Notes: generated from the letters alone by a model not told the origin. A DNA stretch of 64,000 nucleotides from Rhytidiadelphus loreus (GCA_947034895.1 OX344761.1:36592863-36656862); one strand, 5' to 3'; positions 1 through 13,783 are shown, numbered from the stretch's first letter. Program-made: numbers and translations.

Positions 1-3000
1 GTAGTTGGATACTTATTCTACATTGTGGAAAAACTCTAAGTTATTTGGAGATATTGTCCGTCATTTATGTTAAAACAAAGCTAGGTATGGTAGTTTTTAG
101 GGCATTGTGGAAATTGTAGGATAGGGTTCTAGAAAAAAGGGAGTTTGAGGGTAGTTTTACTATTATTTATGGTGTTTAAGGATATTTGAGAGTATGTATA
201 AAGCATTTCTACAACAAAGGCCTTATGCTATTCCAAACCTAATAGCTAATCTTTGTGACAACGGTATGTAGGCCAATTCCAAAACTGTAGAGTTGGGATA
301 GTCCTTGCCTTGGTCTAGTGAGGACCCAACAAGCACTCCCTCCACCTCAAAACCCAATTGGAGGATGGGTGCTTCATGATTGGGACTGAGGCTTTCCACA
401 ACTGCAATTAGTTAAGGATGGAGGTGATCTATATGGGCCTACATATGCAAGTAATGGCAATTGATTTGCAGATGATTATGAGGGGTATATACGAAATCAA
501 TGTCATGACATGCTTTCCATGGGGAAAATATTTATATAAAATATAGCAATGACAATCATGGTATTGAACTAGATTATGCAAATTTTGACTTTAATGAAGA
601 AGAAGACAATTAATGATGATGATAGTGTCGTTGGTAATATAAACAGCACCAAACACATGGGTGATTGCAAGAAACATTTGTTGATTTGATTGCATTTTCA
701 TAATGCTTGTGATTTTTTCTAAAGTATTTTAAAATTAGAAAAATAATGTTAATTTTTTATAAATGTAGATTAATGTATACACCATTAAGAAGATTTTATA
801 CTAGGAAGATAAGGCATAGAAAAAATCTCTATATAGGAGAACTAAAAAAGTACTAAATCTCAAGAAAATAGATTTTTCAATGTTTTTATTTGTAAAAAAT
901 AGGAAAAATTAATTAATTAAAAAAATCGGCCATTTGTAACAATTCTATGGAGATGTTCATTCATCAAAAGAACCACCAAAATACTATTTTACATGTTTCA
1001 AAATGCAAGCAAAAAAACTCACTTTGTAGATTTTTATACACCATACAATTTACTATTTTTTAGAATTCCTTAAGTTTGAACAATAGCTACAAGTCTACTA
1101 GAATACCATCCCCTCCAAATTTCATCTCCAAATTCAATTTTGGGACTAAAAATAGTACTATTTCCTTCAAATTGGCAAATGTGACATAAAAATAGAGGAT
1201 ATTTTTGAATGAATTTTTTTTTTTTTATTAAATGGAAGAAAATTTTTAATATCCATATATAGCCAAGGCATATAATAGTCATAAGTACCTTATATATAAA
1301 TCATGAGTCTTTTAGAGCCATAACACAAAACTTATGGCCAAAAAGCAAGTGTTTTTTGCAATTATCCACAAATATTGCAATTCTAAATGGAATACGTCTT
1401 TTATTATGTACGATCCATAGCCCAAACTCCCCAAGCCTTTCATGATTATTTTGGGTCAAATGTTTCATGGCAAAAATTTCCTACATTCGTCAACTTATTT
1501 GAGATGTTTGGGCCAATTTGGATTTTACAAAGCATTATTGCTGAGACTCTTTATCAAAATATCAAGTGGGATTTAAAGGTGTTGTGGTAAAAATCCAATA
1601 GTAGAAGAGAAGGTCTAAGCACCATTTGAAGGGGACAAGGGAGAAGCAAAGATTAGATGACAATGTGGTTTTGCATTGTTGTAGTGCAAATTGTTTTGTT
1701 TTGTAAAAATATTTATTATTATTATTCAGATTAGTTTGATTGAGCTCACTTAAAGAAAATAAACAAGGAAGAAAATGTGAAGGATTGTGGTGAAATCCAC
1801 GGTTTAGTTTAATGACAAAGCTTGTTGCCTTTATTTGTTGACAATCGCATCCTATTTTCTAGTTTTTTTTTCTTCTTTTGAAATAGTTCTATATTTTATT
1901 TAGCTTTGGATAAGTTGTTAAAACGAATGGTGAAGCTTATTTTACCTCTCTTTTGGATTTTGAAGGATTGTAATTTGATGTAGGAGATATGGATATGGGG
2001 AGAAAAAGGATGGCCAATGGATGAAATGTGGTCTACATGGGATGTTATGAACTAAAATCCACTTGCTTAGGTGGAGGAGGTGGAGGATAAGAGTGGGCCT
2101 TCTTCTTCTTCCATGACATAGTTTGTTTTTCTTTGTCGTCAATTTGGAGAGCCATAGTGAGCTATGTATTATGAATTTTGGAATGAAATTTAGTAAGATG
2201 TTCTTCTTTTTTATGTGATTCCTAAAAGTTATGACTTGCTCTATTTAGAATTTATATGTGAAAGTTATACTTATTGGAGTAAAAGAGGGTCAATTGCCAT
2301 AGAATTTGAGAACAAAAGTTTTAAATGCCTATAATAGTTTGGTTAGGAATTGTTTAATTTTGAGGTTTAATACAACTATATATTGAATTCTTATCTTTCT
2401 AAAAAGTTATAGAACTTTTGGGGTTAGTAAGTGAAAGACATAGTTTTGGAAGTAAAATAATATCGAACTGTTGTTGAATTGAAGAGAAGAGACTTTAATT
2501 GGCAAAAACTAAAAGATTTTAGCTTAAAATTTAAAAAAATTATAGAAATTTGTGTTAGCTTTTTGAAAGCTATCGTACTCTTGTCTTGGAGTTTTGAAAT
2601 GGTTGTGACACTCATTTGAATGTTGAATACACCATCAAAGGCTTTATATGGTTTATACACAACTCATACAACTTCTATACAACTTTTCTACTTCTTGATA
2701 TTATATTTGGCTTATACAACCCTATATGAGTTACATACAAGTATGAACACAACTTGATTTATATATTTTATACTTGTATGGGCATACTGTATTTCATATG
2801 TGTCACACAAGTATTGGTATACATCTTGTTGAAAAAAGATAATTACTCTTTTAAAAATTATCCTATAAGGATAATAAGTTCGTTCCAAGGGAGACGATCA
2901 AGTAGGAAATTTATGCTAATAGATTCATTCCTTAACTAGGTAACACAACTTTATTTAAATACACAATCTCTCATTTGAAAACACTCAAGTAAGCACAATG

Positions 3001-4036
3001 ATGGAATAATTGATATTCACTCACAAATTAAACCAATTGGGAATTATTTACAATATAGCATTTAGGCTAAACATTCCCAACTTGTTCAAACATACACACA
3101 CAACATAACCATTGATATGTAATTTCCACATTTATTAATTGCTATAGTGACAAATCACCGTTTACAATTTTTTATATTTTTCTTAAATTTAGCTAAACAT
3201 CCATTCAACATCACTCTTATCCAACTACAACGATCTCCACATTATCCCAACTTAGATCACACTTCCAATATTGCTCATCAACTTAATAAAAATTTAAACA
3301 CACTACCATTGTCTTACACCTCAAAACTCCATCTTCCAATCCTCCAACTAGGACACATACAATTATCACCACATAGTGTCACTTTGAACACTCAATTTCT
3401 TTCATCTTCATCCTCATTCACAAGATCTTTCCATCCATCACATCACTAGTTCTTCACTCTACAACTTCCACTATTAAAACACCACACATGCACTTCCAAT
3501 TAGCACACAAAAACACACAAAAATGAAAATTACACAGCACACCCAGCTGGGACATGACTGGAACTCTTCGACAGACAATAAAAAGAAAAATGAGAGAAAA
3601 CACAATCCAAATAGGAACCATGGTGGCGGTTACCAACAAGGAAGAAGACAACCTAACCAACAACAACTACCCAATTTGGAACCGCAAAGACCATTAACAC
3701 ACACAAACAACATTCATCCTTCCATAACACATTAGCTCCTATCATCATACTTGACCAACCCAATTGGAAACTAGGACTGGTACCCCCACAATTGGTCCTT
3801 GATATTTTCAACCCAAATTGATGGCACAATTTGTCAAATACTAATTCTCAAATTGAAACTTCTTCCACAGATCGTTAACAAAACTCTAAATTAGATCAAA
3901 ATCACTTGGCAAAAGACTTAATTGGACACAAAACTCACAACATCCTATCAAAATATTGTAAAACATCCAAAAAGTCAACCCAAAATTGTAAAATAAATAG
4001 TCCAACTAGATCATCTACACATCTATTCATACATGC
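1..4036. other. AT-rich intergenic DNA, no gene recognised
   Basis: I see only short, stop-rich frames here and no family motif on either strand. Stretches of slightly better composition (about 240-480 and 3,500-3,760) do not translate to anything recognisable. It is probably decayed repeat sequence. Confidence 0.6.
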
Positions 4037-5254
4037 TTAACTCCTAAACATTACATGTTTTTTTGCTACTCTAGAGGGCTGCAAGTTCCCATTTGGAAAC
4101 CCGCTAAAACCTGCGCTGACCTGGCCGAGAGACTGCCAGGTCACTTTTTTTGAAAAAATAATTTTGAAAAAAAATTTAACTTTGTTTTTCATTCTAAGGA
4201 TTTTTAATTTGAAAAAAAATCTGACATGGGCATTTGATGAGACCAGGGGGAGCTAGAAACAGGCCTGAAACAATCCTCTAGCCCCACCGGATCTCATCTA
4301 ATGCGTCAGAGACTATATTTTCACCAAAATTGCTCCAAAACTGCCCTTGCATTTACAAACACCAAATTTTAGACGAAAAAACTTTCTGGACAAACGTAAC
4401 TGTTAGATCTTGTAGTAAAACAATTAGAGAAGATGTGGAAAAAAAATTCAGAATTTTCCACAGTGTAGATTGCAAGATATTAACATTTGAAGTAACAAAA
4501 ATCATTTTTTTGGCCCTGTGAAAACACGGGCAACTGCACTTCACAAGGTCACATATGTATGAAAAAATGCCCCAAATGGTGGTTACTCTTTGGATTCATT
4601 CTTCAATTCAAGTTGTCTACATGCTTGAAATTTTTTAAGTAATTTGGAATTGTAGAACATATAGGAAAAAAATAGTAAGTAGAGAGAAGTAGAGAATGAT
4701 TAAAAATATTAAATTGTTAACAATATTTATAGAATTGATAAATGCCAATCCCAATAGTAGTAATGTTTCAATAAACAATATACACCTTATTTTTTATTTA
4801 TTTTTCCAAAAATGTTTAAAATTGAGTTAAATAAAGGACTTCAAAGTTTATTTTAGAGTAGAGATTCCATAACTATCTACAAACTAACCCAAACTAAAAT
4901 TCTTCATAACTTTCATCTCATTAATCAAAATGGAATGATCCAAATCCACATATATAAAAATCTAAGGAATCAATTTCAAAATTTTATTTATTTTTAAATT
5001 GATTTTCAAAGAAGTTTTTTTTCCTACCTAGGTTGCTTGCTGAACATTGAAAATTACATATCATGCAATAACTTTTGAAGCATGTAATGAAAAGTTATGA
5101 AAATTGTTGGGCCTTAAAGCTAATTCTTGTTCCCATATTCTTGTTCCCATATTTTGTGAAATTTTCAAAGAAAAAAAAGAAAAACTCCGTCTATAGTGAG
5201 CTACCCAAAATTGCTAAGTTGCCAAAAAACATTGTTTGGACGTTTAGGGGTTAA
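4037..5254 (-). mobile_element. TTAA-ended inverted-repeat element (family T, copy 1) carrying a nested MITE
   Basis: The left end reads TTAACTCCTAAA and the right end TTTAGGGGTTAA, so the termini are inverted and both finish in TTAA. The interior is homologous over its length to the copy at 17,848-19,040. On the opposite strand it also matches the order of motifs in the copies at 40,345, 48,756 and 52,506: a CATTCCATTT block, a CCATTGG block, a CTACTTCT block and an ATCTTGCAATCTA block. No coding frame survives, so it is a non-autonomous DNA transposon. The 255-bp element at 4,049-4,303 is inserted 12 bp inside the left end. The superfamily is not settled. Confidence 0.7.
4049..4303. mobile_element. 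CATTAGATG-family MITE, copy a
   Basis: It starts CATTACATG and ends CATCTAATG (inverted CATTAGATG). Internal landmarks shared with four other copies are a CTAGAGGGCTGCAAG block, a GACCTGGCCGAGAGAC block, a T-rich middle and a CTGAAAC block near the right end. It lies inside the TTAA element at 4,037-5,254. The related copy at 17,848 runs through the same place uninterrupted (TAAATAACTGTGACTATG), which gives an empty-site comparison. Confidence 0.7.
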
Positions 5255-8200
5255 TACAAAGTAATATACATATGTATGCAAAGTGCAGTTATTGTACTTT
5301 TATTTTCATGTGATTGTGGTTTTTTTTATATCCTAAGCCAAATCTAGTTTAAGCTAAAATTCTAGTATTTTTCTAAAATAAACCGTCCCTACCTAACAAC
5401 ATAGAAGTAAGAAAGGGTAAATCAACATTGTAAAACTAAAGTATAAATACATGGTGGAAGAAAAAATTCACAGAGATTGTTGTTGAACTTTGAGATGAGT
5501 CATTTAGCCTATAATTGACACTTTATAAATTTCCATTCTCTTTACCTTGAATGTCGCATCATGGCCCTAGTATTATCCATTGCAATCCCTAAATCTACAA
5601 AATACAATACAATAGAATCAAAGGAAGACAAAAAAAGAGCTAGAAAGAAACACAACAATAAAGCTTGACTTAAAGGATGCAAGTGTGGTGAAGTAAGCAC
5701 TAGCATCATAGCTCCATCCAACGAATGAATTGTGAATAACAATGCAAGAGATGAAACACTTGTACTATTTTACATCACACATTGTGCAACCAATACAAAC
5801 TTGACCATAACTTCTAGAGATTTTGCTCATTATACTCAACATTCAACATTCAAACAAGGACCAAGAGGAGTATACTCCTACTCCACCAAACCCTTTGGAC
5901 ACCCTAGGCAAGTTGAAGTCCTTGGAAAATTCAAATTCTTCCTTTTAAGATTTTACAATACTTAAAATTGGACCATTCATATATTTTACAAGTTTGAATG
6001 GTCAAGAGAAAAGGAGTGGTGGGGTGAGTTATTAATTGGGGTCTTCTTAATTCAATGGCACAATCAATTTGTGATAGTGGAACATTTCTTCAAAAGTTAG
6101 ATTTTTTTACTAGTATAGATGTTTACTTTGGACTTTTTTTTATAGACTTTGTTGCAACTTCTTAGAATTTGTTTGGAAAGAAAGTTTGTTTAAGAAGGAA
6201 AGATTTTTGGAGTCCCTCTTCTTAATATAAAGAAACCTTTGAGGAAACTCACTAATAATACCATTCAACTTTCCAAAATGAATTTAGTACCTTGAAGCCT
6301 CTATTTCTATTCAAAAGACTCAAACGCTCATACAATTCACTCTCTCTTGCATCCACACTCCTTGGATACTTGTACTTCTTCCTCTCTCCTCTTGTACTCT
6401 TGAATCCTATGTTTTGACCTCTAATGATTTCTCATATCCTAACTACTAATTAAAATCCGGAATTTTGTATTAGTTTCAATCCAAGTTGTAAATCAATGTT
6501 TTGAGTTGGAATCCCTAGAAGATATCAAAGTTTTTTTTATGAGAAAGCTTAAACCTTTGCTTTTCCCCTCCCCTTAGAGCAATTTACAACCTACTAATCA
6601 TGTTAGGCTTACAACTGAGGCTACAATTAGTCAGGTTTGCACCAAGCTTACAACCTATTGGGCTTGCACCAAGCCTCCAATCAATTGGGCTATACTAGGC
6701 TTCAACTCATTGAGTGTGTGCTAGGGTCTCAACTCATATTGGTAATTCCTAGGGTCCAAATTGTAGCTTGGCCACATGGTTTGGCCCTTAGGTAGTCTTA
6801 CTAATTTTTGGTTTCAAACAACTTCTCTACCTTAGGAAAGAAATAGAACTTCTACACTTTCATCGAACAGTAAATATACTTAAAGAACTTGGGTATTTTT
6901 TAATGAAGAATGACTTGGAAAAACAAAATTAGTTAACTTGAGAATTAAACATCTAATGGATGTAAGTTCAATGCTTCACCATCTAAGGCGGTTTAACTCC
7001 AAAAGCTAACAATAATTGGACTAGGAAAATGGAAACACTAATAAACATATATCCAGAATCAGAGCTTTGCTATACTAAGTAAATACAATAACAAACTAAA
7101 AGAAGAAAAATAATTGGGACAACAAGATAAACGGTTGGGTTTTATCACAAACAAGGTAAAGTCAAAGCTTCACCTTTGGTTAGTATTAAAACGTGAAGGA
7201 GGTACCAAACACAAAGAACTTTGACAAAAACATTTGTCTTGCAAGTCAAGGTTCTAGAAGGAATTCTTCAAAATGAGAATTTCCACACAAGGAGCTAGTG
7301 CAAGACCGCAACAAAGAAATAATGACCCAAGGCTCAATTAAAATCCACAAGGCCACAATGATTAGCAATCACATACATAGAATATGTAGACAAACAAGAA
7401 GTTGTCAAGTCTTGAAGGGCCCCTATGACCTTGAACAGAAGTGCACCAAAACACTTAGAAAGATGAGCGAGATTGCTCTAAAATTACAATGTAGACATAA
7501 AATGGCCAAATTCGCCAAAAACACTACAAATACAAAACATCAAACTTAAAGGTTGACAATAGCTAATAGAGGGTGGTTTGAGAGAGGAGGGAGTGGCCTT
7601 TTATACATTTCCTAAAGGTCTACTCCACCTCGTTTAACCTCTAGGAGATTTTAGTTTTAACCTCTAATTACTAATAAAAGTCAAAATTTACTATTGGACT
7701 AATTTCTAATTTTTGGAGAAAAGTTCCAAATGCTAATGAATTGCGCCATTGACTTTGGAAGGCCCAATTTTGCCTAGTAAACCATGCATTCCCTACTCCC
7801 AAGCAATCCGGACTTATAAAAGCTAGTGAATTGTCAAAGCAAAGAAATGTAAAAATCCTAGATGATGAAATTTGCACTTTTTAAAGATTTTGACTAACTT
7901 GGAATATACAAAGGGATTGTGGGAGTAAGAAAATACTCCTCTTTAGCCTTGTTTGGATGTCGCAAGCCCCTAGTATTCTAGTCAATTCCTCTAATTCGTT
8001 TAAAATTTGCTAGAGATCAATATAGTCACCAATTTGGGTACTTTTTAGTGTCAAAATGACTTGAAACTTGTCAATGCAAATTATTGTGACTAAAAATTCT
8101 ATAAAGATTTTAATCGTAATTTTACTACAACATGGATAATTTCTAAGAATTTTCCAATAATAGTTAAAATGATTGACTTTTTCAAAAATTGACTTTTGCA

Positions 8201-9124
8201 ATTTAGAAACTTTTATGGTGACCTCTAAGCGGCTACTACATACTGAGTGCAAGCTCATATTCTTACTCTACACTTTATATAAGAAGGCTTGGTTCTAATT
8301 ACCTCTTTTCAAAGTCAGTAAGTAGATTGTAAATCTTTTGATTTAAAACAGATCTTGATGAATTGATTGGGCCATTAAACTCCTAGCATGTTTTTATCTC
8401 AAAAACAAGTTTTTTCAATCTTTGGTTGCATTGTTTCTCATACTCCTCAGTGAATTTTCATCTTCAAAGCCAACATTTAACTTTCTACTCTTTTCTTAGA
8501 TTGGCTAGTAACTCTGATTTTGGTTGACTATAAGTATTTTTAAGTCTAAAAAGAATTCTCTTTTATGATCTACTAATCCCCATTTAGCCAAACTTTGCCA
8601 CACACACCGATATATATATGTATGTTTTAGACTAGGTCTCAATCCCGGAATGAGAATCTTGCAACTACTTTTGCAAACTAGGCCTCACTACCTCTCGAAC
8701 ACCTATTTGATTCCTCAAACACTTAATCTACCTTTCAAACACCTAAATCATCTTAGAAGCAAGGAACTGGAGTGTTTTTGACACTCCGAACTTCTAAGGA
8801 TAAAACACTATATTACTAGGGATTTTACCAATTATATTTTAACACATTTTTTTTATAAAATTTTGACTATAAAATTTAATAATAAAATACATAAGATAAA
8901 AGAAAAGAAAAAACTGAGCCCAAAGTGACAACTCAAGGGCTTACAAAAGTTAACATAAAGTGATTGATTTTTTTAAAATTTTGTGATTCCTGTTTTATTT
9001 TGTATGTCATTCTATACCAGTTTTCTTAGAACAACATTGTATTGTAGAAAGAACCTTTTCCAAAGTTGTATACTGATAATAAATTTTCATGTGAATTCAC
9101 CAAACGGTTTTAAAATGCAATAAT
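5255..9124. other. AT-rich intergenic DNA, no gene recognised
   Basis: Apart from the short degenerate repeat at 6,608-6,752, nothing recognisable is present. Open frames are short and lack family motifs. Confidence 0.55.
6608..6752. repeat. Degenerate minisatellite, period about 26-28 bp
   Basis: Successive units follow the pattern CTTACAACcTATTGGGCTTGcACcAAG, drifting to CCTCCAATCAATTGGG and CTTCAACTCATTGAG. About five units can be traced with many substitutions, so the array is old. Confidence 0.5.
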
Positions 9125-9231
9125 TTTTTACTCTTGATGGATTAGTTTAACTATCTAGGTTTATAAAGATCCCCTCTTCAAAGAATATTGATATCTATAT
9201 TATTGGTAAAAATCACCATCAAGAGTAAAAA
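9125..9231. repeat. Short hairpin, 16-bp perfect arms
   Basis: TTTTTACTCTTGATGG at 9,125-9,140 is exactly inverted at 9,216-9,231. The 75-bp loop is AT-rich. It may be a small MITE. No target-site duplication could be assigned. Confidence 0.6.
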
Positions 9232-9345
9232 CTTATAACATTTTCAAATCAATTAGTGTAGTCACATCAAATTTCATTATCAAGGTACTAAAAACCAATT
9301 TGTAGTCCATATAACTACAATGACTAACAAAATTGAACACTGTTT

Positions 9346-10105
9346 GGAAACGTTTCCATTCAAACAACCATACCATAAGCATCAATGAACAAAGTCCAAA
9401 GGTAGATATACAAAAGTTGTAGTGTGCAACATAACACACGTCACCATGATAGTTTGAAGAAAAGTTTAGATGTGATTTGAAAGAAAATCAATTTCAAAGT
9501 TAGCCATGTTAAAAACTTAGTTTGTTTAACATCATTTGGAATTACATTTCAGATTGTTGTACACAAAAATTGAAGGAAATTGACATTTATAGAATTCAAA
9601 ATAACAACAATTTGACAAGCATACAAATGATGTTGGTTCTTACAATACTTGAATCTTTTTTTGGAATTGATAGCATGGGATAGCATTAGCCATTATAGAG
9701 AGAGTATGGGCTGCAATATGGACCATTGTTACATCTTAATGTCCTTGCATTTGAAACATTTGTTGCATTGGGCAATTTATTCAATTTATATTCACAACCA
9801 TATAATGCATTTTTTAGTTCAATTTTCTTATCTAAAGACTAGAGTTCATGATGCAAATTATTCTTCCGAAAAAAAAAAAAAAAAAAAAATTCATTGTTAA
9901 TATAGTCAAAAAAATGAAAATTGCCAAAAATTACATTGACCTCCAAAAAATTGATGGTTTTTTTTATTTTCTTTCAAATCATATCTAATTTTTTCTTCAA
10001 ATTGCCATGGTGATGTGTATTATGCTGTACACTACAACTTTCATATATCTACCTTTGGACTTTGTTCATTGATGCTTATGGTATAGTTGTTTGAATGGAA
10101 ACATT
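9346..10105. mobile_element. Element or fold-back with inverted arms of about 140 bp
   Basis: The left arm 9,346-9,488 and right arm 9,966-10,105 are inverted copies with scattered mismatches. Shared landmarks are CATAAGCATCAATGAACAAA and ACAAAGTCCAAAGGTAGATA on the left, and their complements on the right. The spacer of about 480 bp has an A-run of about 20 near 9,870-9,889 and no credible gene. Long inverted arms suggest a MULE-like or fold-back element. Nothing confirms which. Confidence 0.6.
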
Positions 10106-11286
10106 TCAAAATAGTACTCAGCCATTGTATATGTAAGAAGTATAGAATTAGAGGTTGTGTATGTGAATTTGGAACATGGTATGCATTAAGGTAGGTGGTT
10201 CAAAATCCGCCCCTCTTCTTCAGATCATCCTGTAGGTAGCTCTAGAATGGATGCAAGGTGATCCTTGAATGGGACCTCTTTGCTCTGTTAATGAATTCAA
10301 GAAGAATTGTGTTTTTTTGATTGTAAGAGCCAATCATTGGTTGTGATTTCTGCACATTTCTTTATAAGTCACAAGGGGATAGATTTTGGAACACCTATGG
10401 TCACAAATAGCTTCATATGACTTGGATCTTTGAAAATTTATAAGTAATTCAAAAATGCTTGGAAAAATATGAAACTACTTGTGTTGGGTTCCACATCTAT
10501 TTTTCTTTTATCTGAAAAATTAGCTAAAAATCATTTTGTCCATGGAAACCTGTGAAAAAGGCAAATCAGCTCTTAAAGTGACGGTTTATGAGCACACTAC
10601 CTTACAGCAAATAAATGAACATCACAACTTCATACTCATTTAGAGAAATATTTTTTCCTTTTGTAAAGGTTGTGATTATGGATTCAAAATGTGTTAAAAA
10701 AAAATCCACTGAAGTGTTGATTCCACCTTCCGTAGCACATGCAAAATTGCTTGAAAGTGAGTTACTACTTTCATAACTTTCCCACAAATAATGTAATAAT
10801 AATGATATTAAATTGGATATTTTTAAAAGATTCAATAAGACCTTTTGTACATCCTATTTGCCAATGCAATTTTACATTATATTTTTCTAGAATGAAGTGA
10901 ACATGTATTCCTAAATAGAAAATAAGATGTTTCCTTTTTATTAAGGTGTGGCACTTTATCGTCTAATTCAAGTAAAACAATTTTGTTGTACAAATTAATT
11001 AGGTGGAAAAATGAGGGAACCCAAGAAGACCCACTTCACAGTTTTGACTGGAGCATTGGCAAGATTTTAAGGATGGACTGATCATACTTAAGATAGGAGG
11101 TCCATAAAGCATGTTTTTAAGAGTTGATTGCATTTGGGAAGCTAAATGCTTTCAAAAAAAATTCAGCAAACTTTTTATAGGAAGAAAAAATGGAATTAGT
11201 ATTTCACCCAAGTTGTTTCATATTTTTGGGACCTTTGTGGAATTCATTACAAATTTTTGAAGTTGAAACGTAGTGGTCACAAATTG
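10106..11286. other. AT-rich intergenic DNA, nothing recognised
   Basis: No gene, RNA or repeat signature was found. Open frames are short and isolated. Confidence 0.5.
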
Positions 11287-11318
11287 CACACACACACACA
11301 GATATATATATATATATA
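11287..11318. repeat. Compound (CA)n-(TA)n microsatellite
   Basis: Seven CA units run directly into a block of alternating AT. Confidence 0.9.
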
Positions 11319-11319
11319 C

Positions 11320-11765
11320 CTGTGTATGTGTAAAAATTGTAGTTATGGAATCTCTACTATCAAAAATAAACTTTTAAGTCCTTTATTTAATTAAATTTTC
11401 AATATTTTTGGAAAATATAATAAAATCATAGGATGTAGATTGTTTATTACAAAATTACAACCATTGGAATTGGAATTTTCAATTCCATAATTCTATAAAT
11501 AAATTCTCAACAATTTTGTAGTTTGAATCTTTTCTACTTCTTTCTACTTACTATTTTTTTCCTATATATTGTACAATTCCAAATTTCTGAATTTTTCCAA
11601 GCATGTAGTGAACTTGCCTTGAAGAATGAATTCAAAGAATCATCACCACTTTTGACATTTTCTCATACAAATGTGACCTTGTCAAGTGCAACCGCCCATT
11701 TTTTTGCAAGGGCCAAAAAAGATTTTTGTCACTTCAACTTGCAATCTACACAAAAGGAAATTTAA
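11320..11765 (+). mobile_element. Truncated copy of TTAA family T
   Basis: The stretch from GGAATCTCTACT to the CTTGCAATCTACAC block is the reverse complement of the interior of the copy at 17,848-19,040. It carries the same blocks: AAGTCCTTTATTT, ATAGGATGTAGATTG, CTACTTCTTTCTACTTA and GGGCCAAAAAA. Neither TTAA terminus was found, so it is a fragment. Confidence 0.6.
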
Positions 11766-12401
11766 AAAAAAAAAAATCCACATGATGCTATCTTTAGAGT
11801 GTCATAGAAATTATAATTTTAATAATTTTAGAAAAATAGAATATGAAATAAAAAGTAGAATATTAGAGCTACATTTTCTTAACCAAGCTTAAAGGCATTT
11901 AAAATCAAGAACTATGTCAAATTCAAGTTTGACTTTTTACCATGCCCCTTGCTTGGGCTTGGTAAGTCCTTTAAGGGTTATATGAACTTCTGATTGGCAA
12001 CCGTGAAAAGGAATTGGGAGCTTAGTAGGGTTATTTGTGTAGAGAGGTGTTGTAAATGTAAAAGCAATGCAATTGATGCCTACAATGTACTGAAATTGAC
12101 ATTTCTTGTGAATGGACAGACGTCCAAGATCATCAGAAAATTCTCCATCTGTTGAATCCTATGCATATGGGGAAAAAATTAATAAATAAATTGTGAGACA
12201 AATGATGAATTGAAAACTCCAATAACAGGAATGGGTCTTTGTTCAAGTCAAAGTTCCATGTCAGTGGCTGCCCCAGGGCTCCTGTTTCTTTTTCTTACAG
12301 TAAAGGGTTCCCTTCTCTAGTGTAAAAAATAAATAAAAGTTTCAGTGTCAGTGGAAAAAAAAGGTGGTGGGAGGTTTAAAATTTCACAAGTGGCATATGG
12401 T

Positions 12402-12757
12402 AGCCGACCCATACCTGAACACCCTCCTATTCCTGACCAATAGACTCCTGTAATCTCAATCATAGGCTGTTGTAGTTCGCAAACTTCGAGGAGCAATTCT
12501 GGCACATTATGATTGGTTGCAACGCTGTGAATATTGCAACTGGCCCTTGGTTGACTTTGCAATAGCCTACATCACGATTGTAGGTTGAAGAGAATCTTTC
12601 ACTAAAAAAATCATAATAATTACATTTTTGTAATAAAATTCTGGAAAAATATGCAATCCTTTCAAGTTCTATTTTTGTACATGAGGAAAATTTAGCACTT
12701 AGAAAACCTGTGCTCCAAATATGCGTAATTGCTTAAGTGATCAGGTATGGGTCGGCT
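12402..12757. mobile_element. Possible MITE with 17-bp inverted ends
   Basis: AGCCGACCCATACCTGA at 12,402-12,418 is perfectly inverted at 12,741-12,757. The 320-bp interior is unrecognised and has no credible frame. The flanks show weaker inverted similarity just outside, so the true ends may lie a few bases further out. Confidence 0.45.
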
Positions 12758-12841
12758 CCTATAACTTACTACAGGAATTCTTGCCAATTGTTGTCATGGT
12801 TGTATGTTAACAACTGAAGTGAAGGAAACAATCTTCAAATC

Positions 12842-13217
12842 TAAGGTAGAACTGCCTAATACCACCATCCATCCAATTCCATCACCTACAAGATCCTCCC
12901 AATTGCATCAATGGCCAAAATTTATTATCACGATCTTTACAATCCTTCATCACGATGACAATGCACTTTGGAGGTGGATACATCAACCCACACTTTAACA
13001 AGGGTTTACTCATGCTTCAATAAGGGTCTACTCACAATTTAACATTTCAGCTTTGAAAAATCACAGAAAAATTCATTTCTTGTTGGAATGTGTTCATTCT
13101 TTTTGCAATTGACTTTTCTCAAACTTTTCTATCTCTGAAAAATATGGGAGCTGACAAATAGCTTCTCCAAAGTACCTAGATAACAAATTTTGTGTGGTAA
13201 TGGACAATTCTACCTTA
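12842..13217. mobile_element. TA-flanked MITE family M, copy 1
   Basis: The ends are inverted: TAAGGTAGAACTGCC on the left and TAAGGTAGAATTGTCC read on the minus strand from the right, both continuing into ATTACCAC-like sequence. A second copy of similar length lies at 24,977-25,332 with the same interior (for example TGTTCATTCTTTTTGCAATT). TA immediately outside AGGTAG at both ends fits a Tc1/mariner-type target site. Confidence 0.75.
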
Positions 13218-13439
13218 TTGTCTCCGTTTTTCAAGTGGGTGTATGCAAAAGAGATCAACATTGATGATCTGGAACACATGAAAGAACAAGCAAGCAACGG
13301 AGTTGGCATGCCCTTAGAGATGTAACTTATTTCCCTCCGAGCATTTTTTACATCCAAGTTCATTTAGGCTTATCAGTGCATTTGATGGACAATAGAAGAA
13401 GAAGGGTAACTCCGATCTGAAACACTAGTGTGAACAAAG

Positions 13440-13783
13440 CGTTTTGTTGGGAATGGCTTGGTGGATGATATACAGTATGCCGGACATTATCGGTGGATGT
13501 CTTTTTATGGAAAGATTCTTGAAGCAACCCAAAGGTTATAAGTTATGAGGCAGAGGGCAAGACCTAATAAGTCATCCAGACACGTGGTTTTTGAGGGCAT
13601 GTATTTTATGAGAGGAGAGGATGTGCACAAAACTGATCCATTAGCTGACTCCAATCCGCTTTGGAATCCACTGGAAGAGGATGACGTTACTCCTTACAGG
13701 TTCCAAGCTTCCCAAAGCTTCAAACCGGACCAGGAACATGTCTGTAATTTTGTACAAGCAAGCTCACCGCTTTGTTTGTCATG
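13440..13783 (+). other. Coding-like stretch of unknown identity with one internal stop
   Basis: One frame reads from 13,440 through FVGNGLVDDIQYAGHYRWM to a TAA at 13,539-13,541, then continues from the ATG at 13,545 for 79 residues to TGA. The downstream part contains VVFEGMYFMRGED and PLWNPLEEDDVTPYRF, with a composition closer to real protein than the neighbouring frames. I do not recognise a family. No splice sites obviously remove the stop. It could be a decayed exon, a small lineage-specific gene beginning at 13,545, or chance. Confidence 0.2.

Noticed and set aside
1..600. Possible hAT transposase remnant at the left edge
   Set aside because: Frequent stops in all frames, and no dimerisation or zinc-finger motif could be traced.
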